A DNA stretch of 64,000 nucleotides, from positions 8,130,501-8,194,500 of the forward strand of contig JAYKKT010000064.1 of the NCBI GenBank assembly GCA_036023115.1. Direction: 5' to 3'. Made by a program: the position numbers and the translations under genes. Of this stretch, positions 23,830 through 35,836 are shown in pieces (the first letter of the stretch is position 1; every line of letters starts with the position of its first letter). This stretch comes from Brasenia schreberi. Its lineage: Eukaryota > Streptophyta > Magnoliopsida > Nymphaeales > Cabombaceae. The notes under the pieces are model-generated. The model saw nothing but the letters and a program-made list of their open reading frames with translations, was not told the origin of the DNA and ran no database searches.

Positions 23830-26790
23830 TTGAGAAAAAATTCTCTATTATACCCTTTGTCAAGGGGTCTGCCAATATATCATTTGTTGGCATGTATGAG
23901 ATGGATATTTGCTTTCTCATAACCATATCATGAACATAGTGGTATGTCACTATTATATGCTTGCTTTTTTAGCAATCAGCTCCACTCTTGATAAGAGTAA
24001 TTGTTGCATTACTATCACAGTAAATAACAACTGGCTCGTCGATTATTTCCAACTTCAAATCTCTTATGAAGTGGCTTATCCAAGTAGCACTCATTGTAGC
24101 CATACAGCAAACTACATACTCAGCTTCCTCTGTATGCAATGCTACACAGCCTTATTTCTTACATTCCCAAGAAACAACACCACCTCCAAATAAGAATATT
24201 TGTCCCGAGGTTGATTTGCTGTCATCTTTGCTCCCAGCAAAGTCAGTGTCTCAGTATCCTAATTCATTTGCTTAAAAACACAGTTTCAAGTCTTTTGTTT
24301 CATTTAGATATCTTAAAATCCTTTTCACATCTACCCAATGCTGTCATCCAGGATTACTTTGATATCTACTTACAAGACCAACAACAAAACTGATATCAGG
24401 TCTTTTACACAATATAGCATACATCAAGCTACCTACAGCTTGTGCATAAGGAACATTAGGCTTATCATTTCCTTCACCGAGACAATCAGCCTTACTTAAT
24501 TTGACCTCTTTTGCAACAGGTGTATCAACAGACTTGCTTTCACCCATTTTGAATTGAGAATATAGTTAATATATCTCTCTTGACTCAAGCATAGGAGTCT
24601 AGACTCTCTATCTTGAGATATCTTTATTCTCAAGATATAGGATGCTTCCCCATATCCTTCATTTCGAACTTTGAGTTCAACCATGACTTGGTTTTAACAA
24701 TCATCTCGTTGTCATTTCCAGTCAACAATATGTCATCTACATATAATGATAAGATGACAAAGTGTCTCACTGTTCCAAACATATACACAGTGATCAAGTG
24801 TATTAGTCATAAACCAAAGTTCTATAATGGCATTTTGAAAAGTCAAATACTATTGGCGAGGTGACTGTTTCAGGTCATATAGGGATTTTTTCAACCTATA
24901 TACTTTATTTTCTTTGCCTTCAACCACAAATCCTTCGGGTTGCTGCATGTATATGATTTCTTCTAAATCTCCATTTAGAAAAGTTGTATTTATATCTAAC
25001 TGATGTAAATCCAAATCATAGTATACAGATATTGCCAAGATTATATGTATGGATGCAAATTTCACAACTGAAGAATATGTCTCAACATAATCTATCCCCT
25101 CTTTTTGCGAAAAACCCTTTGCAATCAACCTCGCTTTAAACTTATCGATTTTACCATCGACCTTATATTTCTTTTTCAAAACCCATTTATAGCCTATGGC
25201 TTTCCTTCCTTTTGGCAAATCAGCCAATGCCCAGACTTGATTTTTCTCTATGGATTCAATTTCCTCGTCCATGGATTCAATTTCCTCGTCCATGGCTTTC
25301 CCTCAGTCTGTTGCTTCTAATGAGTTCATTGCTTGCTAATAAGTCAAGTTATCAGTCAACTCATCTAAATCCACCGAATTACACACTTCTTCTGCAAGAT
25401 AAGTCTGATAATCCTTTAAATAGGATGGTGTGACTCTTCACCTTTTATGTCCACTTAAGATTTCGGTAGTTTCAAGAAGATCTTCAATGGGCTCAAAAGA
25501 TGATTGGTCTAAGTCTACCAAATCATCAACACATTCATCATTATTTTCTAGGATGTCATTGTTAGTATCTTCTAAGAATTCAACATCTCTTTTTTCAATG
25601 AATTCATGGTCCTTATGATAAAACTGATATTCTTTTAAACCTTTTGGATATCCAATGAATATACATCTCAATGACCTACTGTGTAGCTTATCTCTAGACT
25701 GATAAAGGATCTTTACATGTGCACCAGATCCCCACCTCTTGAGATGATCTAGGTTGTGTTTTCTTCCAAACTACATCTCATATGGTGTAGTGAATACAGC
25801 TTTACACGGTACTCTATTGAGTATATAAACCACTATACTTATTGCTTCTCCCCAAAATACCCTTAGAAGAGAGGCATCAATTAACATAGACCTTTTCATA
25901 TTCAGCAAGGTTATGTTGTACCTCTCAACTACACCATTTTGTTAAGGTGTCATGGGCATTGTATTTTACTTTACAATACCAAACTCTTTATAGAATTAAA
26001 GAAATTCTGCTGAGGTATACTCACAACTTCTGTCTATTCTTAAGACTTTGATTGAATGCTCTCATTGGTTTTTCACTTCTTGCTTATATTCTGTAAAAAT
26101 ATCAAGTGCCTCAAATTTATATGCCAAAAGATATAAATACATATATCTAGAGTAATCATCGATAAAGGTTATAAAATAACCCTTTTCACGATGTGACTTT
26201 ACTCTAAAAGGCCCACATAAATCTATGTGAATGACTTCCAACAGGGTTTTTGCCCTTGTTGATTCCTTTGAAAAAACTTTCTTTGTTATTTTTTCTTGTA
26301 TACAAGCTTCACACTTCTTAAAAGTATTTTACTCAAATCCAAGTAATAAGTCAAAGTTCCTCAACTTTTTCGGACTTATATGCCCTAGGCGTTTATGCTA
26401 CATATTCATATCAACAATAAAGGCACTTTCAATATAAGCAGAAAATGTACCAATTTCATTATCACAAAGTTTAAACAGTCCATATTTTACATCGAATTTC
26501 CCATAGAATAATATTCTCCCATACTTTCCCACAATACCTTTTAGGAATAAACCTAACCTCAAAACATTTCTTTACCAAGGCAGTGACCAAGATTTCAGTT
26601 AATACATGGCACAATTAATACATCAGTTAATACAATTGGTTTGCCTTTAACAAATATTTTGAATGACCCAATATTCAGAAATCACGCAGATTATATCATA
26701 CTTCTCCGATTGTCCGCGTAGTGGGTTGTTTCCTTCACCTTTCTTGTTGTGGCAATCCCTTTTGTAATGTCTCATTTTTTCGTAGTTGAA
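23830..26790 (-). pseudogene. Copia element 1 pol remnant (PR-IN-RT-RH)
   Basis: Minus strand, in order: protease/pre-integrase remains (26700-26300), integrase core (about 26300-25800, with an intact VLRIDR segment and a VVERYN block), integrase C-terminus (25671-25438: RCIFIGYPKGLKEYQFY), reverse transcriptase (25293-24850: YKWVLKKKYKVDGKIDKFKARL, IAKGFSQKEGIDYVETYSSV, LDLHQLDINTTFLNGDL; continued in 24684-24496), the MGESKSVDTPVA and VGSLMYAILCKRPDI segments (24547-24344), then a broken RNase H to about 23830. Many stops; it cannot make a polyprotein. Confidence 0.88.
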
Positions 26791-26794
26791 ACAC

Positions 26795-27540
26795 TTACCC
26801 AAGAAGCGATTTCCTATGATTTCTCAAAATTGTAACCGTTTTTCTTGTTATTCTTGCCAAACTTTTTGTTTGGTTTATTTTTCTTCTAGTTGGTTTTGAA
26901 CTAGATGCTATCTCATCTTGTACTACTGACAATTTTTTTTTCTTGTTTTTGACCATGTGTTCTTGCTCTATTGCTAATTTCAAGGGCAACTGAGAAAGAT
27001 TAATTTTAAGCCCTAATCTAAGAGCAGTGGTGATCATGTTCCATAAAGGGGGTAGACTATTGAATATCGTTGATATCTGCATCGGTTCTAGGATGACAGA
27101 TTTTGCTACGCCTAAGTCCCTAGCCATTACCAACATTTGGTTTACATGCTCTACTACATTGTCTCCTTCTTTCATTCCGAAAGAGTTGTACTTTTGTAGT
27201 ACTAACTGCACATGTAACTTGGCAGTTTTATCATACTTAGCTGTTATTCAGTCAAACAACTCTTTAGCAGTCTCATATTCTTCGAAGACCATAATCAAGT
27301 CATCCTCCATGTAGGTTAACATGATTGTCCTTGCTATAGTGTCATCTTTTAGAAATATTTTGTACATTTCTACTTTTTCCTCAATTGCATCTATAGGTGG
27401 CGGACGCATAGTATCCTTCAGTACATACTCAACACCTGCAAGTGTTAAAGACAGTGGGATTCTTCTCTTTCATGCTTAGAAGTTAAGACCATTCAACTTT
27501 TCTGTTTTTTGCCAACTCAGACACATATTCTAGAGCTCAT
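26795..27540 (-). pseudogene. Copia element 1 gag remnant
   Basis: The start codon is at 27540-27538 (MSSRICV), followed within eight codons by a frameshift relative to element 2. The longest intact part (27211-26795) shows the copia gag domain: NSFGMKEGDNVVEHVNQMLV, PMQISTIFNSLPPLWNMITT and ALRLGLKINLSQLPLKLAIE. The zinc knuckle just downstream (near 26790) reads CFNYEKMRHYKRDC: its second cysteine is tyrosine, exactly as in element 2. Gag would form the particle shell packaging the element RNA. Confidence 0.85.
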
Positions 27541-28720
27541 TTTTATGTGTTTGGCAATAATAACAATCAAACGGTGTAAAAAGGAAACAAATATAAAATA
27601 AATAGCATACATAGCAAGAATTATGTTAGAACAATGCATAATCTTATAAAAGCAAACCAACGATAATTTCATAAGCACCTTGGGACAAATTTGAAATTTT
27701 CTCAAAGAATTTCTATCTTTGAACTTTTTAAATAATACTAAGGGCAAAACTATAATTTTAACTATCTAACCTCTTTTGTAATTTTTAAAAAAGCCTAAGG
27801 ATAGACTTGTAAAATTTCTCTTTGGTATTTCTATAAAATTTATGACAGATCAGGGTTAAAACCATAATTTTAACCCTTAGGTCGAATTTGTAATTACTTC
27901 AAAAGTACAAGGGTAATTCTGTCTTTTGACTGTATGGCAGAATTGTAATTATCTTAATCAGGAAAGGCATAAATGTAAAATGATAGATTGATATTTTAGA
28001 ATTATTATAAACTGTCAAAGGGCAAATCAAACTTTTTGCATAGTAAGGGCAAAACAGTTTTTTTAGCCAAAAATATTTGGACAGTTTTGTAATTTCGTTT
28101 GGTGGCAAAACCGTAAACACGAAAAATCGGTCAGGGCAGAACGAACTTTTTAGTCCGTTGGCGGTTTCGGGAAACGTATGTTTCGGCCCACAGTTTTTGA
28201 AAACCATTGTCCATATATTAAAGGTGGAGAGAGAGAGAAAAGGAGAGGGGGAGAGAGAGAGAAAGGGAGAGGGAAAGAGGGAGGGGCGATATGTTGTTTG
28301 CCGATCGCCAGTGTTTCCCTGCTTTTTTCGACGGGAAGTTAATACGAGAAGGGAGAGAGGGAGACATAAAGAGAGGTTGCCGTGCTTTTCTTTTTTTTTT
28401 ATTCGGCTCTACGGTGGTTCTGGCCTGTTCTTCTTTGCCGGTCATTAAGTCGTGGGCGATTTTGGCCTTCCTTCCTTTAGGCCGTGGGTGACTCTGGCCT
28501 GTTCTGTCTTATTTGTTTGCCTTCTAGTCGTGGGCGGCTCTGGCCTATTTGCCTGCCTTCTGGTCGTGGGTGGCTCCGGCCTATTCTGGCTTTCCTGCTT
28601 TCTCTTCCGTTTGATGCCTCCTCTTTCCTTCATTTTCCCTTCTCTCTTTCTTTTCTCTCTTTTTTTTTTCTTCCTCTGAAAAACCTTTTACCTGAGCGAT
28701 TTTTTTTGTAGGGTCAGTGA
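27541..28720 (-). other. Repetitive 5' leader of Copia element 1
   Basis: About 1.2 kb between primer site and gag. Around 27730-28075 (+ strand) a phrase of the form agggcaaaa..gtaattt recurs with variation. A GA-rich block lies at 28225-28290. At 28450-28600 a roughly 45-bp unit (cgtgggcggctctggcc and variants) is repeated about three times. Element 2 has an equally long leader with the same kinds of repeats. Confidence 0.7.
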
Positions 28721-28736
28721 CGAGGCTATGATACTA
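28721..28736 (-). promoter_or_regulatory. Primer-binding site of Copia element 1
   Basis: On the minus strand TAGTATCATAGCCTCG corresponds to the plant copia site TGGTATCAGAGCC, complementary to the 3' end of initiator tRNA-Met, with two changes in the core. It lies a few bases inside the 5' LTR. Confidence 0.7.
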
Positions 28737-28741
28737 GATAT

Positions 28742-29129
28742 TGGAAGTTGCCTGGTTCCGACGACGTGCTTCAGTTCTGTTCCGACCAGGAGCTTCTTTT
28801 CGCTTGGAGAGTCTGCAGCGAAATTGTTTTTGTGGATTTGTATGAGGTTTCCATACAAGGGTTTCTTGGGAGAGGAACTCGGTTTGGTTTTCCCTTTTTC
28901 AGAGTATTTTTTGTGTTCTATTCTATATTAGTTGCTTTGTTTAAATAGGCAGTATGCTCTCCCCTCTTCTTGGATTTTCTTCCTGTGGCTTTCCTCATGT
29001 GGAGCGTTACCGAAAATCTCGGTAACGTCCTCTGGTTATGATCATTCCTTATCAAAGATACAGATAACAGTATGCATGGCTAGTCTAGCCGTTACCTATG
29101 CAGGATGAGTCGAGAATGGCCACAACACA
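28742..29129 (-). repeat. 5' LTR of Copia element 1
   Basis: Partner of the LTR at 23200-23584. On the minus strand it begins TGTGTTGTGGCC or TGTTGTGGCC (the exact first base is uncertain) and ends TTCCA beside the primer site. The TATTTAAA motif lies near 28943-28950. Confidence 0.83.
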
Positions 29130-29722
29130 TTAGAGGGGCACGATGAAAAGGCCATTTACGACGAAAGAGAAGATCAGTGCTCGACTCGGCAGTTATACCT
29201 TGTAACTTTTCCAAGAACATTGAGAGGAGTTCTCGACAAAATCCCAAATGAAACTTGAATTGAACAAATATAAAATGATCTCATTAAAAAGTGAATCGGC
29301 TGGGTTCTGGTTGTTTACGTACTTTAATAAGATGGATGGAAAAGGGTGGTAGTCAGTGCAGAGAACTCGCAAGTCCATGCAGCTGATCATTTATCCTCTA
29401 CTGCGTCTAACGCAAACTTGTGAATAATTTCTACGAAGCTTGTTGGACATCCTTTTTCAATGCTTCTTGTGCGAATAGGAAGAAGTATTTCATAAATAAA
29501 ACCAAGAAACTGATAATTACGAGACTACATGGAATCAAAGAAGCTGATTAGTGAAGGTAGAACCCAAATGAATAGTGAATAATTGCAAGTACATGCATGT
29601 AGGAAACCCCAGAACAGTGACCTGGCCCCATCAAACCTAAGAGAACACCCCTTTCAATGTCGTCCGCATGCTAATGTGAATGTCATTCACGAAATATGAT
29701 TCAGACATGGAAGGAAGAGGAA
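29130..29722. other. Host sequence between the two Copia elements
   Basis: About 590 bp of non-LTR sequence. No long open frame or recognisable domain. It continues logically at 34458, beyond element 2. Confidence 0.5.
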
Positions 29723-29727
29723 ACAGT

Positions 29728-30123
29728 TGACGACGAGTTCTTACGTTTCCAATGATGGTCGTCAGATTTTCTGGGTACTCTTTGTATCTACAAAGAGGAA
29801 AGGAGCTCAATAGTGATGGTATTGACTCGAGGTTCCCACACAGGGGCTTGCTCAGACGAATGACTATATTTTTCAGTATTTCACTCACATACACATGTAC
29901 ATGTACCGATCTTTGCATATGCCTGCCTTTTTATAGGCAGGCGTTCCCCCAATCGTCTGGATAAATCCGCCTGTGGCTTCTCTCGTCTGGGAGCTATAAT
30001 GGACAGTCATTACCGGAATCCGGTAACGGTTGTCCGTTACTGTATCTGGCCTTCCCTCAGGTAACGGCTGGATGGCCAGTCCAGCCATTACCCGAGCCGA
30101 GAATGACCATATTCCTTGTAACA
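29728..30123 (-). repeat. 3' LTR of Copia element 2
   Basis: Minus strand: starts TGTTACAAGG right after the polypurine tract AAGTGGGAGA (30124-30133) and ends in ..GTCGTCA. It matches 34083-34452 except for about 26 bp (ggctggatggccagtccagc region) missing from the partner. GTTAC/GTAAC motifs recur in its U3 part (29998-30100), able to pair into hairpins. Confidence 0.92.
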
Positions 30124-30261
30124 TCTCCCACTTGACCATTTGAGCCAAATGTATCGACATACTGGTTTTCCTCCCACTTTTTAGAGGTTTTCCCTAGTTA
30201 TGTCAATTCCTAATTACTACTGTAATCAGAACCTGTTGTGTGGTTATTTCCCTACACAATA

Positions 30262-32229
30262 AATCTCCATTTAGAAAAGTTATATTTAAATCTAACTGAT
30301 GTAAATCCAAATCAAAATATGCAGATATTGTAAGGATTATCCGTATGGATGCAAATTTTGCAACTAGGGAATATGTCTCAACAAAATTTATCCTCCTTTT
30401 ATGAAAAATCCTTTGCAACCAACCTCGCTTTAAACTTATTGATTGTACCATTGATCTTGTATTTCTTTTTCAGAACCCATTTACAGCCTATAGCTTTCCT
30501 TTCTTTTGGCAAATCAGCCAATTCTCAGACTTGGTTTTTCTCAATAGATTCAATTTCCTCATCCATGGCTTTCTCCCAGTCTATTACTTCTAATGAGTTC
30601 ATTGCTTGCTGATAAAGTCAACTCATGTAAATCTACCGAATTACACGCTTCCTCTGCGAGATAAGTGTGATAATCCTTTAAGTAGGATGGAGTGGCTCTT
30701 GGCCTCTTATGTCCACTTAAGGTATCGGTAGTTTCAGGAAGTTCTTCTATCGGCTCAAAAGATTATTGGTCTAAATCTACCAAATCATCAACACACTCCT
30801 CATTGTTTTTCAGGATGTCATTCTTAAAATCTTCTAAGAATTCAACATCTCTACTTTCAATGAGTCCTTGGTCCTTATGATATAATCAATATCCTTTTGA
30901 ACCTTTTGGATATCCAATAAATATACACCTCAAGGACCTGTTGTCTAGTTTATCTCTAGACTGATCAAGGATCTTGACGTGTGCAATTGACCCCCACCTC
31001 CTGAGATGACCTAGGTTGGGTTTTCTCCCAACCCACATCTCATATAGTGTAGTGAATATAGTTTTACACGATACTCTGTTGAGCACGTAAACAGTTGTAC
31101 TTACCGCTTCTCTCTAAAATACCCTTGGTAGAGAGGCATCAATTAATATAGACCTTGTCATATTTAGTAAGGTTCTATTGTATCTTTCAGCTACACCATT
31201 TTGTTGAGGTGTCATGGGCATTGTATTTTGTTTAGTAATACCAAAGTCTTTACAAAATTCTAGGAATTCTGTTGAGGTATACTCACCTCCTCTGTCTGAT
31301 CTCAAGACTTTGATAGTATGCCCTAACTGATTTTCCACTTCTTACTTATATTCTTTAAATGCCTCAAGTGCCTCTAATTTATGTGCTAAAAGATATATAT
31401 ACATATATCTAGAATAATAATCGATAAAGGTTATAAAGAACCCTTTCCTCGATGTGTCTTTACTCTGAAAGGTCCATATAAGTCTGTGTGAATAATTTCT
31501 AACAGGGTTGTTGCCCTTGTTGTTTCCTTGAAAAAGACTTTCCTTGTCATTTTTCCTTTTATGTAAGCTTCACACTTGTTGAAAATATTTTCCTCAAATC
31601 CAGGCAATAAGTCAAAGTTGGATAATTTCATCAACTTTTGCACACTCATATGCCCTATGCGTTTATGCCACATATTCACATCAACAGAAAAGACACTCTT
31701 AATATAAGGAGAAGATCAATGACTTTCATTATCAGATAACTTGAACAGTCCATGTTCTACATCAAATTCTCCTGAGAACAAGATTCTCCCATGTTTGCCC
31801 ATAGTCACCTTGTTAGGTATAAACCTAATTTCAAAACCCTTCTTAACTAAGGCAGGGACTAAGACCAGATTGCGCCTTATAGATGGCACAATTAACACAT
31901 CAGTCAGTACAATTTGTTTGCCTTGTACAAATATCTTAAAGGATCCAATACCCAGAACATCTGAGAAAATATTGTTTCCCATATACGCATGATGTTCTCC
32001 GGGTTGATATTCCTTCATATCAATTGCCCCTTCCTTGGTCTTTGAGATATGTCTTGTAGCTCTCGAGTCTATCCACCAACCTGTAACTGGGCGGTCCAAG
32101 TATAGACATTCTGAAATTACGCAGATTATATCCTGCTTCTCTGATTTTTTTTGTTGTGTGTTGTTTCCTCCACCTTTCTTGTTGCGACAGTCCCTCATAT
32201 AGTGCCTCATCTTTCCATAGTTGAAACAC
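30262..32229 (-). pseudogene. Copia element 2 pol remnant (PR-IN-partial RT)
   Basis: Minus strand: zinc knuckle CFNYGKMRHYMRDC (near 32220-32180, second Cys replaced by Tyr). Protease (32120-31720) has WWIDSRATRHIS where the catalytic motif should be DSGA, so it is damaged. Pre-integrase/integrase follows with WHKRIGHMSVQKLMKL, LRSDRGGEYTSTEF and TPQQNGVAERYNRTLLNM (31679-31114), holding the second Asp and the Glu of the DDE triad. The integrase C-terminus is RCIFIGYPKGSKGY (31086-30886). RT is cut off after FLNGDL at about 30262. Confidence 0.88.
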
Positions 32230-32975
32230 TTGATCCAGGAAATGGTTTCCTACGATTTCTTAAAACTTTGACCACATTTCTTGTTATTCTTGCCAAACCT
32301 TTTATTTGGTTTCTTTTTCTGGTTTGATTTGGAGCTAGACGCTAACTCATCCTGGACCACTAACAATTTTTCCTTTTTGTTTTTAAACATATGTTCTTGT
32401 TCAATTGCTAGCTTTAGGGGCAACTAAAAAAGGTTGATTTCAGGCCCTAATCTTAAGGCAGTAGTGACCATGTTCCATGACGAGGGTAGATTGTTCAATA
32501 TGGTTGATATCTGCATCGGTTCGGAGATAACTGATTTTGTTGCGGCTAAATCCTTAGTCATTACCAGCATGTTATTTACATGCTCTACTACATTTTCTCC
32601 TTCTTTCAATCTAAAGGAGTTGTATTTTTGTATTAATAACTACACATGTAACTTTGCAATTATATCATACTTAGTTGTTAATGAGTCAAACAGCTCTTTT
32701 ACGGTCTCATATTCTTCAAATACCCTAATCAAGTCATCCTCCATATAAGTTAACATTACTATTCTTGCTATGGTATCATCTTTTAGAAATGTTTTATACA
32801 TTTTTAACTGTTGCTGATTTGCGTCTGGTGGTGGAGAACGCACTGTTTCCTTTAATACATACTCTACACCTTCTAGTGTTAGAGTTAGCGGGATTCTTCT
32901 CTTCCATGTCTGAAAGTTCAGACCGTTTAGCTTTTCTATTTTTTCCAGTTCGGACACGCATATCCTAGAACTCAT
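32230..32975 (-). pseudogene. Copia element 2 gag
   Basis: The start codon is at 32975 (MSSRICVSELEKIEKLNGLN). The frame is open to about 32640 (KRRIPLTLTLEGVEYVLKE, MEDDLIRVFEEYETVKELFD), then broken and continued at 32609-32424 (MKEGENVVEHVNNMLVMTKD, ILNNLPSSWNMVTTALRLG). This is the standard copia gag layout ahead of the zinc knuckle. It is better preserved than in element 1 but not intact. Confidence 0.85.
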
Positions 32976-34061
32976 TTTAGGTGTTTGGCAAAAAAAACAC
33001 AAAGCAAGAAACACGTTAAGGTGATGCAGAGCAGAAAGCAAAATTTTCTAAGGTTTTTTTTTTTTGCCTCCAAACCCCTAAAAAGAATACCAAGGGATAA
33101 ATCTATATTTTTTTTTTACTATTTGTCTTTTTTGTAAAATCATAAGAACAAACTCGTAAAATTACTATTTGGTATTCTTGTAAAATTCGCAATTGATCGG
33201 GGTTAAAATCGTAATTTTAACTCTCAGGATGAATATGTAATTTTTCAAAAGAACAAGGGTAAACCCATCTTTTGACTGAATGGCATATTGTAAAACAACA
33301 GCCTCCGATATTTTTGTAATTTTCAAAACGATCAAGGGGTAAAATTGTCTTTTGACCATGACAACTGCGTAATAACCAAAAAGGCTAAGGGGCAGTTTTG
33401 CCTTTTTGACTGAAACCACTGGCGGTTTCAGAAAACCGCTGGTGGTTTTCAGAAAACCGCTGATTTTCCTGTTGCAGTTTTTCAAAATAGCATTTTTTTT
33501 CTTATTATTACAAAAAATGTTTTAAATGCGTTTTTACAAAATTATAACTCTCTGAATTTTTCCAGAGAGAGAGAGAGAGGGTCTGTAGGAGACTGCCGCC
33601 GACCTTTCGTCGCCATCAGGTGTCGGCTGTCGGCGAGTTCTTGGCATCTTTATCCTTCCCGCTACTTCAGTCTATCGCCCTCTGGCTCTGGCTTGCCGGC
33701 CTGTCGCTTCTGATTTGTGGTTGTACCCCTGGCTGACCTACCGCTTCTGTTTTGCGGCTATACCCCTGGTCGACCTTCGGTTCTTGTTGGCTTGCTTTTG
33801 GTTTTTGCCTTTGGGTCTCTTGCCGGCTTTCTTCTGGTTTTTGCCTTTAGGGCTCTTGTCGGCTTGCCTCTGGTTTTTGCCTTCGGGACTTTTGCCGGCT
33901 TACTTGCTTTCGGGTTTCAGGCTGCTCCGGCTCGCCGGCCGGATGTGCTCTGGCTTTCTCCTTCCGCCTTTCCTGTCCGACTGCTGCCTTCCACCTATAA
34001 TATTTTTTTTTTGTTCCTTTCTCTCCTCTGTTAACCTCTCCCTTTTCCCTTTTTTTTACAG
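32976..34061 (-). other. Repetitive 5' leader of Copia element 2
   Basis: About 1.1 kb. On the + strand, 33190-33480 carries recurring phrases of the form aaggggtaaaattgtctttt, ending in near-palindromic aaaaccgct/gcggtttt units (33420-33470). At about 33780-33910 a 46-bp unit with ggtttttgcctt..ggctctt..cggctt is repeated three times. The tail is pyrimidine-rich. Confidence 0.7.
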
Positions 34062-34081
34062 GGAACCAGGCCCTGATACCA
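34062..34081 (-). promoter_or_regulatory. Primer-binding site of Copia element 2
   Basis: On the minus strand TGGTATCAGGGCCTGGTTCC closely follows the initiator tRNA-Met 3' end complement used by plant copia elements. It begins one base inside the 5' LTR. Confidence 0.88.
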
Positions 34082-34082
34082 A

Positions 34083-34452
34083 TGACGGCGAGTTTTTATC
34101 TTTCCGATGATGGTCGTCAGATTTTTCGGGTGCTCTCTGTATCTGCAGAGAGGAAAGGAGCGCAGCGATGATGGTGATGACTCGAGGTTCCCACACAGGG
34201 GCTTGCTCAGACGAATGATTGTATTTTTCGGTATTTCACTCACACACATGTACATGTACCGATCTTTGTATATGCCTGCCTTTTTATAGGCAGACACTCC
34301 CCCAATCGTCTGGATAAATCCGCTTGTGGCTTCCCTCGTCTGGGAGCTATAACGGACAGCCATTACCGGAAATTCTGGTAACGGTTGTCCGTTACTGTAT
34401 CTGGCCTTCCCTTAGGTAACCCGAGCCGAGAATGGCCATATTTCTTGTAACA
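34083..34452 (-). repeat. 5' LTR of Copia element 2
   Basis: 370 bp, TG..CA ends on the minus strand (TGTTACAAG to GCCGTCA). A TATA box, CTATAAAAAGGC, lies near 34283-34292 on the minus strand and would drive the element RNA. Confidence 0.92.
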
Positions 34453-34457
34453 ACAGC

Positions 34458-34750
34458 ACGTCTGTATTTTTGCCTTGACTGAAAAGAATCTTCGTCTTGA
34501 AAGGAACAAATATGGTCCGTGAACTCACTGTCTACGTAAGCAATAGGGTCAGTTCACTGTGATCTTACCCTGGCTCCAGAATCTACGTCTTCAAAGGTTG
34601 AAATAATTCGATTCAAACGTGATCTATAGACACTCTAGCCTTAAAATAATTGTATCTATGGAGATGCAAACTTTGAGAAACTTGAACACTATTGATTACT
34701 ACAATGAGCTCATGTGTGACAACTAAATTTTCACGTACTTCACAATAGTA

Positions 34751-34783
<33 letters not shown>

Positions 34784-35836
34784 TGCGGTTAGTATTTTAT
34801 GGGGTTTCCTCGACTTTTGAAGTTACCGTGATCTAGATGAGGCTTAATGTTTCTTTCTTCTTGCAATCTTACAACTCAATGTAGGCTCACAAGCTCCAAC
34901 TTGTCATTAGGTTTATCAATAATGATTCCAGAGTTCTAAAACAGATCAAAAAGGCATTTAATCCAGACAAATTACAGTATTAATCTCAAACTTTAATGAA
35001 GAAGCAAGATAAGAAGAAGGAAGCTGGAGACAGAAAAGTCGAAATTTGAGCTGTTTTAGAAAGTACCCCTAGGCCCTAGGAAAATGTGCGCAAGCCAGGC
35101 CAGCCAACATACTATGTGGGACTTAAAATGCTTGCCTGGCCAGGTCAAGGGCAGGCTCATTTTGACGCATACTCTTTCTCTCTTACACACATATATAAAT
35201 AAAGAGAGAGAGAAGAAGTGTTAAATACATAATGTCCTTAGGTTTATAAAAATACTTAAACATGTAGAAATCTTTGACAATAATAGTGGAGATTTTAATT
35301 ATCAATGTATGAAAAATACAAACTATACTTTTAGTACAAATTTGTACCAATGATCTCAAAGATCAAAATAATAAAAATATTTAAGTTTTTTATATACATA
35401 TGGACATTATGCATTTAGTACTATTTTATATATATATTAAAAATTGTCATTAGTCAAATTTACATGAACACAAGAACCAAACTGAAAATATATAGAAAGA
35501 ATTCCATTCAGTTGGACAGCCACGACCTATGAGTCACCGGCTCATTCTTCAACAAGCTCACAATAAGAGATCAAATTCTCCTCCCCACTGCTTGGGGGCT
35601 CACCAGAAACACGAAACTGTTGGCAAAAAGCACTTAACATTTCCATGACCGAAAATGTCTTCAGCATGTCCACCCAAACCAGCTTGAAAAAATTAAGTCA
35701 TGTTTCACGCACAAATGTGAAATGACACGATACTGACACGACCAAAGCACGAAATTTCTATCTCTATTTTATGGTTGGTTAACTGGTTACGACCACAGTG
35801 ATTGTATGGCATCAATGGCACCCACCACATTGCGTT
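34458..35836. other. Intergenic, no gene seen
   Basis: AT-rich noncoding sequence with a (GT)n(GA)n microsatellite at about 34751-34782 and a short GA run near 35200. No recognisable coding or element features. Confidence 0.5.

Larger units (their letters stand above)
23200..29129 (-). mobile_element. Ty1-copia LTR retrotransposon 1, decayed, minus strand
   Basis: A complete but inactive element of about 5.9 kb. Reading on the minus strand: 5' LTR (29129 to 28742), tRNA-Met-type primer site, ~1.2-kb leader, gag, protease, integrase, reverse transcriptase, RNase H, polypurine tract, 3' LTR (23584 to about 23200). Integrase before RT places it in Ty1-copia. Stops and frameshifts occur in every domain, starting with a one-base loss eight codons into gag. 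The left LTR edge is uncertain by about 10 bp and I could not confirm a TSD. Confidence 0.88.
29728..34452 (-). mobile_element. Ty1-copia LTR retrotransposon 2, internally deleted, minus strand
   Basis: 4.7 kb, bounded by LTRs 34083-34452 (5') and 29728-30123 (3'), with 5-bp flanks acagt (29723-29727) and acagc (34453-34457) as a near-perfect TSD. Primer site, gag, protease, integrase and half of RT are in the same order as element 1. The RT frame runs as far as TFLNGDL (near 30262) and then jumps straight to the pre-PPT sequence. About 1.2 kb that is present in element 1, covering the RT active site and RNase H, is therefore lost. It belongs to the same family as element 1 but has diverged LTRs. 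Confidence 0.92.

Noticed and set aside
28200..28720. Low-complexity ORFs on both strands
   Set aside because: They lie in the repetitive leader of Copia element 1 and are repeat-driven.
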